DNA from: Zantedeschia hybrid cultivar
Taxonomy: Eukaryota; Streptophyta; Magnoliopsida; Alismatales; Araceae
Assembly (NCBI GenBank): GCA_030544215.1
Contig: JARZZO010000004.1
Coordinates: forward strand, 45,497,980 to 45,561,979
Reading direction: 5' to 3'
DNA: 64,000 nucleotides
The notes beneath the pieces were generated by a model. That model searched no databases and was not told where the DNA came from. It was given only the letters and a program-made list of their open reading frames with translations. This document shows, in pieces, positions 56,375 to 64,000 of this stretch; position 1 is the stretch's first letter; every line of letters begins with the position of its first letter. Both the position numbers and the translations under genes were made by a program.

Positions 56375-57126
56375 CCTCGCCTCTTGAATGAGTAAAAAAA
56401 AAAAAAAGAGAGTGATTTCTTTTTGGTGGCGATTGGAGCAAAGAAGCTTGAAGACGTCCAAACGCTGAAGTACTGCTGCCACCAAGAGTCGGCATCCTTC
56501 TTCATCCGTCCAAGATCCATTGAAGACCAAGGCTTCTAGGGGCCATCCTACATTAACTTTCAATCATTTCTGCATATTTTTCACATTTTCACTCCATTAA
56601 TTTTACATTCTTCATCACATCACTCCATGTAACACACACAACATTAGCATCATTTTCAAAACCTATTTGTTAAAGGGGTTTGAAAGACCATCCCAACAAG
56701 TGAGTTTTCCTGTTTAGTTGCATGTTTAAAATTTTCTTTGGAATGGATACTACTTCTTCCTAAGTTCTCATCATTGTTCTTCATTTCTTTCTATTTCTTG
56801 TAAAGTGTACAAAGGAGAATTAAAGGGAGGGAACCAACAGCAAACAACAAGGAATCTGGACGATCCTCAAAACTCAACAGCAGCCAAAGCAAGAACAAAG
56901 ACAAGAAAGGGCTCTCTTTCTTCAGCCGGCTGAAGGAGGGGAACCAAGAGCTCAATATCTCCCACATCCAAACAGGTAGGCGATCAACTCTTCTTTTGAA
57001 ACTTTTTAGTCAAAAGTTTCTGGCGATCATATCACTTAGTTTCTTTTTAATAGGTTCATTTTGCACCTAAACAATATAGTTTTTCCATGATAATCACACA
57101 CTCATTTTAAGCACTCACAACTTTTT

Positions 57127-57144
57127 TGGCGATCACGGTGGGAC
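57127..57144 (+). other. Primer-binding site of the Ogre-like element
   Basis: TGGCGATCACGGTGGGAC, with the TGGCGA start and GGTGGGA core found in Ogre-type elements. Confidence 0.65.
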
Positions 57145-58149
57145 TTGGTCTCGCCATCTTTTAGTTCTTTGTTCTTGCTGTTATCAATCGGGCACCCACG
57201 GTGCACCACTTGTATCTCTCGACACGCCCTCACCAATTGGTAAGTGTTTTTAGTTTAGTTAATTTCCTACGTGCACCACATACACACCCCTGTGGCAAGA
57301 TCTTGCCCTCCTCGTTGATTAGTTGAAAAGCTGTTTTTGTGATAAAGATTGTGTGATTGATTGGCATTCTAGTTGTTTATTTGACAAATTAGCCTGTTAA
57401 AATTCGAAACAAAAAAAAAAATTTGCATGAGCTGATTATTTATCGTTTTTATCCTGTTTTGAGGAGGAATCGATCTAGAAATTCCTCTTGGAAAACTGCA
57501 TCTGCGACTTGAAAAGTGTCCAGGAGCAGCGACGCATTTCAAACTGCGTCGTTAGACCCAGACGCCTTTCAGTCTCTTTTCTCTGTTGTCTGCTGCATGA
57601 GCTTCTGCGTAAAAAAAAAGGCTTTGTTTGAATAGCGTCGACCAACAACGACGCAATTCAGACAGTTTCTTATTTCTTCTTCAGTTCTCAGATTTTTGTG
57701 ATCTGTGTGCTAATTACCCATTATGTATTAAGCATTAGAGGCCATCCAGGTTACAGGTCATACGCATTGAGGCTAACACCCTCCTCTTCTTAGGAACATT
57801 CTTCTTTACATCTTCAACTCTCTCTGATTGGGTCGGTCCCTCGATTAGACTAGAGTAGTTGGCGTTAAAGACCTCCGTAAGTCCCCAAAATCAAGGTATT
57901 CCTCCTTGATCATCGGACTAGTTGTACCAATTGAAGTCCCGGTTAGATTTTCATAACGTTGTAAGAGAAAACCATAGAATATAACGGTGGACATTGAACT
58001 GAAACTAGGATCCTATTTCTTGAGCGAATTTGTGATTTAATTAAATCCAAATAACCCAACAAGGAATCCTAAAATCACGTTAAACATCCACTTGTTTGTT
58101 TAATCTCTGTACTACTTGTTTGCTAATCTCTGAAGAAAAATCTAATATC
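57145..58149 (+). other. Leader of the Ogre-like element
   Basis: About 1 kb between the primer site and gag with no open frame. It holds three more hairpins of the GACGCC type (57509-57543, 57541-57573, 57629-57660). Confidence 0.6.
57509..57660 (+). repeat. GACGCC hairpins in the Ogre-like leader
   Basis: TTGAAAAGTGTC with GACGCATTTCAA, then CAAACTGCGTC with GACGCCTTTCAG sharing the middle, then TTGAATAGCGTC with GACGCAATTCA. The last resembles TTGAATGGCGTC with GACGCGATTCAA in the Tekay-like LTRs (45652, 16853). Confidence 0.85.
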
Positions 58150-60318
58150 ATGCTGCTCCGATCAGACAGGGACTTAAGCGTTGCTCAAGATGCCATGATC
58201 AACTACGAGGGAGATGCTAATGCCCCTCGCAATTCTGATTACCATTTCGAGAGCGGGAGAGATGCTGATGCCTCCCGTAATTCTCTTCCTATTCCAGTTC
58301 GACATGAGGGGAATGTCTCAACCCCTCTTTATCATCCTCATGATTAATATCTTGATCCTCCCCCGCATGTGCATGCGGTCCCTAATCCTACCTTTGAGGG
58401 GGACATGAATCCTGATGATCCCTCATCTTCTGATCCCTCGGATCTTGTAAATGCTTTGGGAGTTCTTGCCTCCCGTCTGGACCCTAAGTAGTTCGAGGCG
58501 ATCCAGTCCATTCTGAAGGGGAAGACGCCCATGCAGTCTGCCGAGCCGAACCCTGTGGCTCCCCCTGCCATCCCTCCGCAACTTCCTCATCATCCTCCCT
58601 ACATTCATCAGGCCATGGAAGGCCTCCATGTCACTTCTCGGCCAATTGAGCCGCAACTTTCCTCTTATAGGCAACTGGCCAGACCGCTAACGCCTGCTTA
58701 CCAAAATGCCCTCGGGCATGGCAGAAGCTATGTCGGACCTCCTCTTTACTATCCTCCCTATCCTACGTACTCCAGGCAACATGCCTATCAAGTACCTCCA
58801 CCTCCCCCTCCTCCCCAGGCTGATCCGACCACGCAAGCGTTGCTGGCCAAGATGGAGCGCATGGACGAACAATTCAACAACCTCCAGAAAAAGATGGGGG
58901 TCAAAGCTGCACCATAGATCAATTTGCCAAGTCTGCCAGTATTCCACCTGCCACCCTCTGAGATGCCAGTATATCGAAAGTATAACGGTACTGGTAACCC
59001 CTTCACCCACTTGAAGGAGTTCATGTACGAGTCATCTTTCTGGCAAAACGACAAGAGGTCGTTGGCCTTTTTGTTCAGGAGATCTTTAGAGGGACCAGCC
59101 CTCGAGTGGTTCTTTTCCTTGGAACCCTCCGAAGTAGAGGACTATGGTGTCGTCTCCCGAAAATTCATTCAACGATACCAGGACAGAGTTGCCCCCTCCC
59201 TGTCCATTACTGACTTAATAGTAGAGAAGATGAAGCCCGATGAGGAGTTTGTCAGTTTTGCCGACAGATGGAGGGGCTTGGCTGAGAAAGTTAAAGATCA
59301 CTTGTCTGAGTCGGAGCAAGTAAAGATGCTCATTTCCAACGCTACATCGCCTCAGTTCAAACTAGTCATCTCCCTGAACAATCTGACCAGCATGGCAGAG
59401 CTCTATGAGAGAGAGCGGTACTGTCAGAATGCCTTCAAGGACGCTACGTTCTCTAGCGTCTTTGATCCTCACAGACCTAGCAGGCCTCCACCTCGGAAAC
59501 CTGTAGTGCCAAATTCCCCTAGCACAGGTATGACTACCGAGGGCACGCTCTCTCATGAGCAAGTTAGCAGTATGAACAATAACTCGCCCCAGTTTGTGAG
59601 GAGTCAACAGCAACAGTACCAGCGGCCACAGCAGCCGAACCAGCAGGGGTACAGGCAGCAGCCAAACCCCCAGTATCAGCAGCCCCAGTTTCAGTGGCCC
59701 CAGCAGCCGAATCAGCAACAGCAACAGCAACAACAACAGCCACAGCAGCCTCCGCAACGGCAGTTACAGTACCAGCCTCCGCCACAGCAGTATCAGCAAC
59801 AGCAGCAGTACCAACCGCGCGCATCGCCGGCATATCATAATGTCCCTCCCCCTGCTGACTATAACCAGCAGAGAAGACCTCCAGGCCCAAAGAGGGCAGA
59901 ATACCCAGTCCTCCCAGAGTCCTTGGCAGACATTCTCAGTGCTTTAATGGCAGCCAATGCCTTGGTCCTGCCAAGAGAGAAGGCAATCTGGCCCCAGAAT
60001 GCCGATACCTCCAGGTATTGCTATTTCCATAGGCAACCTGGACACACTATTGACACATGCTTCCAATTTAGAGATTACATTCATGATCTCAACGAGCAGG
60101 GCAGCATTGACTAGGAGGAGATGAAAAAGTACATATATGCCTTAAAGGCAAGAAGACCACCACAGCAGCAACAACAGCAGCAAGTGAGAGCACCAGCACA
60201 AGCAGCAGCACCACCGAACATGGGCATAGTGCAGAACCCGCTTCCGGAGCACCAAAATCAGAACCAAGTTGCCCTTATTCTGACAAATAGCCGGTCTAAG
60301 GCTAATCGCGGGCAATAG
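58150..60318 (+). pseudogene. gag of the Ogre-like element
   Basis: One continuous frame from ATG 58150, interrupted by stops at 58345 (TAA), 58486, 58915, 60112 and 60316 (all TAG) with no frame change. The core reads MPVYRKYNGTGNPFTHLKEF, RRSLEGPALEWFFSLEPSEV and SFADRWRGLAEKVKDHLSES. A Gln/Pro-rich tract encoded by CAG/CAA runs covers 59604-59820, and a knuckle-like CYFHRQPGHTIDTCFQF lies near 60018. Length and order fit Ogre-type Gag. The frame would start further upstream only from non-ATG codons. Confidence 0.75.
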
Positions 60319-61734
60319 TGGAGGATAGAGGACTCTTCCTCTATCTATTCAACGGGTCACATTCCGAGTACCGCAGAACAACCACCACGCCGCACCATCC
60401 ATATACCCAGACCACAGCCCATTACCATTACCCCTATACCAACACCCGCATATCACTCACCCGCACCCACTAACCCATTACCACCACCCGCTTTCCTCAA
60501 GCCCATTACACCCCACGCCACTACGCCTCCACAAAATAACCCCCCGCAAACCAACTACGCACCCCTCCTACCATCCAGATCACTACTACGCGTACCATTC
60601 CCTACTTCACCCGCTACCACTACCGTTTACCCAGATATCATCCAACCTTCTAAACCGCTACTACGCATGCCGTTCCCCACTTCATCCACTATTCAACCAT
60701 TTAGGCCTTTAATCCGCACCACGCCACCACCGACTAACCCCACGACATCACCTACATACCAACACTCCACCCCATCTGCACCATCCAATCCTGCGGTACT
60801 CAAAGTATCACCCGGACCTTCCACGGCTGAGGAACATGCGCTCCGGACTGGGAGGATCTTCAACAAAGTCTTTCCTCAGTCAACAGTTAGAGACGGCCCA
60901 TCACAGCCGACAGAGGAAGCACACAATGAAGAGAGTGCACTAGGCACTCAATATGATTCGTTGAAACATCTGGACCAAACACCGGCACGGATCTCCGTGC
61001 TTGAACTGATTAAAAGATCGAAGACTCACCAAGAAGCTCTGATGGAATCTTTGCAAAATGTGATGGTCAACGAGGACGTGCCGGTGGAAAAGATTGCAGT
61101 ACTGTTAGTTCCTCAAGGGGATCAGCCCTCTATTTCATTTCATACATCGGAACTAACACCGCCGGCGGCCAGAAGCATGGCTCTGAGCATCACGGTCAAC
61201 ATCTGCAAGAAGGCCGTGGATGCATGTCTGGTTGACACCGGGGCTTCGATCAATGTTCTACCTCCGAAGACCCTAGAATTGTGCGGTGTGCCCAAGGAAA
61301 AATGGCTGCCTAGCCCCATCTCCGTGACGGCATATGATAATTCCACCCGTTCCCCTCTGGGAATGGTCTATTTGAAGGTGGAGCTAGGCCCTGTAAGTCA
61401 TGTAGACGTCGAATTTCACATCCTGGAAATCGACCCTTCTTTAAACACCATTTTGGGTCGTCCTTCCATAAAAACTCTTGAGGCGATTCCCTCCACGAAT
61501 CATCAATGCCTCAAATTCCCCTTCATAGGACGAATCATTAAGGTTACGAGCATGCCGATCCTTACTGCTGCTCATACTTTGAATGTCAAACCCATTTCTT
61601 CACCTGGCCAACAACCTTTTCTGTCGGTATTACAGGTTTACCATCCAGTGGCTGATCCTCTGAAAACTGCCACTATTTCTCCTTATCCATTAAATGCCAT
61701 AAAGAGGGGGAAGTGCATGAGTACCCCAGGATAG
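60319..61734 (+). pseudogene. Protease region of the Ogre-like element
   Basis: Same frame as gag. A Pro/Thr-rich part (to about 60800) leads into the protease: CLVDTGASINVLPPKTLELC (61228-61287) has the D-T-G-A active-site loop, and IDPSLNTILGRPSIK is the second half. It looks catalytically sound. The frame ends in TAG at 61732-61734, then continues in the same frame at the G-patch block. Confidence 0.75.
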
Positions 61735-61740
61735 AGAATA

Positions 61741-62097
61741 ATGATGAAGAATGGTTATCAGCTTGGAAGAGGCCTAGGTACACAGTTACAAGGCAGGACC
61801 ACTCACGTCAAAGACCACCGAGGAATACCCGGAAGCGGCCTGGGCTATAGGCCGAGAAAAATGAAGCAGGACATTGTTCAGCAAGCAGAGAATGAAGGCG
61901 GCCATAAAGTCTGGGAGACGATGTCTACACCACACAAGGAAGGACGGGACCCCCTAACATGGACTCTATACACTCATTTTGTAAAGGGGCCCGTAATAAG
62001 CCATGACAATACGGTAGTCATTACTTCATGTTTTGACCTCCACGATATATATGGGAGAGACTTTACTAGACATTGCTCAGAACTACTCACGTACTAG
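61741..62097 (+). pseudogene. G-patch-like block of the Ogre-like element
   Basis: MMKNGYQLGRGLGTQLQGR, then GIPGSGLGYRPRK: glycine-spaced residues as in the G-patch found between protease and RT in Ogre-type elements. G-patches usually contact RNA or RNA helicases. It ends in TAG at 62095-62097, still in the gag frame. Confidence 0.65.
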
Positions 62098-62100
62098 TCC

Positions 62101-63005
62101 TTGGAGGCTCTGCGGCCTATGAAGAGGAGAAAATTCCAAGATCCTGAATGTGAGTGGTACAGGTGGTTCGATTTAAGAGATCTCTACATCGCATTGAACA
62201 GACTGTTTCTCGATCCTGCAGAACCCAAGTGGCCGTCACAGATCGATGAGCTGATCGAAGGTCCCGGTGCTATTTTCGACAAAAGGATATTGTTGTCAGA
62301 AGAGACTGATGAAGGGGAGCCAGATGACCCCTATGAAGCTGGCTACACCACGGATCTGCTTTGGAGGGGGACATATCCTTCTCATGTTTTCATGCTTCAC
62401 ACCTTGTTACGCACTTTGCTCTTGACCCCGACTTGGTCGCGGGTCATCATTGAAGACATTCCACGGGCCCCGCCCGTCATGATTACTTTGTCCCCACGGG
62501 ACCTCATTCCACCACCTCCTCCTCTCGATCTAGAGAGGATGTATGATTTAATCTGGGACATACTACTGTATGATCCCCCTAATCCTCTGGCCTTGGTGCC
62601 ACTTCCCTCATCTCATTCTCCTTCTATTCATCTTCATTCATGTTTTATGCTTAACTCTTCTATTGCCCAAAAAAAAATGCCAATTTGGCAACAAATTCTT
62701 CCCAGATCCTCATTGAGGAAACCTCTTACTTGGCCGATTATACCCCATCGCGCGGGTCTTTCGGTCAAGATTCTCTTCTAAATCTACTCTGCCCCTCCCC
62801 TCGAGAGGATTCTCCTGTATTTCCATCTGTATCCCATGATTTTCATTCTGCTTCATCTTCATTAGGTCAGAATAGGGAGTCTAGTGAAGTTAGACAGTCT
62901 AGCTCTAGGCAAGTTAATCAGGTTAGGAAGTCTAGAAAGTCTAAGGGTAGACAGATTCCAGATAGATACCTCTAGGACTTAGCTAACAGATGTCTTTCTT
63001 GCTCG
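62101..63005 (+). pseudogene. Spacer ORF before RT, frameshifted
   Basis: It continues the gag frame (YRWFDLRDLYIALNRLFLDP, then PSQIDELIEGPG). A run of nine A at 62669-62677 precedes a change of frame; the text then continues in the frame used by RT (SFGQDSLLNLLCPSPRED, then RKSRKSKGRQIPDRYL and a TAG). I recognise no domain. In Ogre elements this part can contain an intron, so some of the oddity may be spliced out. Confidence 0.55.
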
Positions 63006-64000
63006 ATGATCTCTCAGCTATTGGAAAATCCCATTCAGATGCCAGAAGACTGTATGGACGATGAATTAGTCAATGATGGATATGGGGTGTATGAGTTGAT
63101 ACATGAAAAAGACCCCATTGTTGAAGATGAAGAAGATGACGAGGACGCAGCTGAGGCATATGCTAGTGGAGTGAAGAGATTCGATGAAACCTCAGCTGCC
63201 GTAGAAGAGCCCACCAGAGAAATCAATTTAGGGACTGAAGACGAACCTAAGGTTGTCCTCGTCAGCAAAAATCTTTCTGTAGCAGATGAGAAGGCAATGG
63301 TACAAGTTCTTAAAGACTATAAGGACACTTTCGCCTGGAGTTATGAAAATATGCCGGGGTTAGACTCGTCATTAGTGGAACACAGATTGACATTAAAGGA
63401 AGGAGCTAGCCCGGTCAAACAGAAGTTAAGGCGAGTCCACCCACAAATGGCTTTAAAGATGAAGGAAGAGGTCGACAAGCTACATAAAGCCAAGTTCATT
63501 AGAGTTGTCCTCTATCCACAATGGGTGGCCAACATAGTCCCGGTTATGAAGAAGGACAGGAAGGTCAGGATTTGCATTGACTTCCGAGATTTAAACCGGG
63601 CGTGTCCTAAAGATGATTTTCCACTGCCTCATATTGACGTACTCATTGATAACACTGCTGGCTATGAGACTTTATCATTTATGGATGGGTTTTCAGGATA
63701 CAATCAGATCAAATTAGCAGAAGAAGATCAGGAGAAGACATCATTCACTACACCTTGGGGAACGTACTGCTATGTCGTCATGCCATTTGAATTAAAGAAT
63801 ACTTGAGCCACTTATCAGAGGGCTATGATGGCAATATTTCACGACATGATGCACATAGATCTAGAAGTGTATGTGGATGACTTGTTGGTTAAATCTAAGA
63901 CGAAGGTTGAGCATGCCAAAGTTTTAGCAAAAGTGTTAGAGAGATCAAGGGAATATCAGTTAAAGATGAACCCCAAGAAATGTGTATTCGGAGTATCTTC
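63006..64000 (+). pseudogene. RT of the Ogre-like element, partial
   Basis: After an acidic part (VEDEEDDEDAAEAY) and TREINLGTEDEP, RT motifs follow in order: YPQWVANIVPVMKKDRKVRI, CIDFRDLNRACPKDDFPLPH, FMDGFSGYNQIKLAEEDQEK, then YVDDLLVKSK with the catalytic Y-V-D-D near 63870. One TGA at 63804-63806 replaces a Gly codon of the conserved LKN-x-G-ATYQR motif (GGA to TGA). The gene runs past the window end. Confidence 0.85.

Larger units (their letters stand above)
55761..57119 (+). mobile_element. 5' LTR of the Ogre-like element
   Basis: It starts TGTAGACACGC. I place the end at CACTCACA, 7 bp before the primer site. TATAAATA is at 56367-56374. Four GACGCC hairpins lie upstream of the TATA box (55967-56267). 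Without the 3' LTR the end is inferred. Confidence 0.7.
55761..64000 (+). mobile_element. Ogre-like Tat Gypsy element, runs off the window
   Basis: It starts TGTAGACACGC within gag of the second Tekay-like element; the putative duplication is GACTA at 55756-55760, whose partner lies outside the window. It has an LTR with a TATA box, a TGGCGA-type primer site, a long leader, gag, a DTGA-type protease, a G-patch-like block and RT. A G-patch-like motif between protease and RT, with the text TREINLGTEDEP before RT, is characteristic of Ogre-type elements. RNase H, integrase and the 3' LTR would lie beyond 64000. Confidence 0.8.

Noticed and set aside
1..64000. tRNA or rRNA genes
   Set aside because: No cloverleaf or rRNA core was noticed; the only tRNA-like words are primer-binding sites of LTR elements. 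A tRNA scan would settle it.

Overview
The window is nuclear DNA of a flowering plant. It carries one plant cell-wall gene (a classical arabinogalactan protein), and almost everything else is plant-type transposable elements: Ty3/Gypsy of several lineages, Ty1/Copia, CACTA and a Mutator-like foldback element. I cannot place the species, or decide monocot versus dicot. There are no bacterial operons, CRISPR arrays, rRNA genes or tRNA genes that I can support.

Bases 1-5928 are low-copy DNA. They hold a 545-bp foldback element (656-1200), the arabinogalactan-protein gene on the minus strand (2221-2739, with a TATA box and a polyadenylation signal), a possible old LTR (about 3397-3950), and long stretches where I see no gene.

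Bases 5929-64000 are a nested stack of transposons that can be taken apart by target-site duplications (TSDs). An old Copia element on the minus strand (LTR 5929-7238, last 8 bp at 52806-52813, pol tail at 52814-53139) was split by Gypsy element A (7239-52800, TSD CCTAT). Element A was then hit five times: a solo LTR in its 5' LTR (8401-10532, CTATC), a Copia solo LTR in gag (11978-13557, GTGAC), a solo LTR in the reverse transcriptase (15555-17915, AAATG), a 22-kb CACTA transposon between RT and RNase H (18483-40524, CTA), and a Tekay-like Gypsy element in its 3' LTR (44276-52781, CTATT). The CACTA element was itself entered by a young, nearly intact Tat-lineage Gypsy element (26618-39612, CAAAC). 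A further Tekay-like element (from 53140) is interrupted in gag by an Ogre-like Tat element (55761 to beyond the window end).

Four elements deserve attention. The Tat element has an intact 1813-aa Gag-Pol frame, LTRs of equal length that are nearly identical, a 73-bp tandem array with a three-unit higher-order period, and a complete antisense gene of three exons whose joins keep frame and which has its own TATA box. The Tekay-like LTRs and the unrelated Ogre-like LTR and leader share many copies of one short hairpin, about 34 bp, with arms of the type CTRAAWGGCGTC / GACGCSWTTYAG. The Tekay-like full-length element has lost protease and most of RT, yet its LTRs are still close, so it probably moved with borrowed enzymes. 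The Ogre-like element holds one long reading frame broken mostly by TAG codons, a pattern that fits decay of methylated CHG sites.
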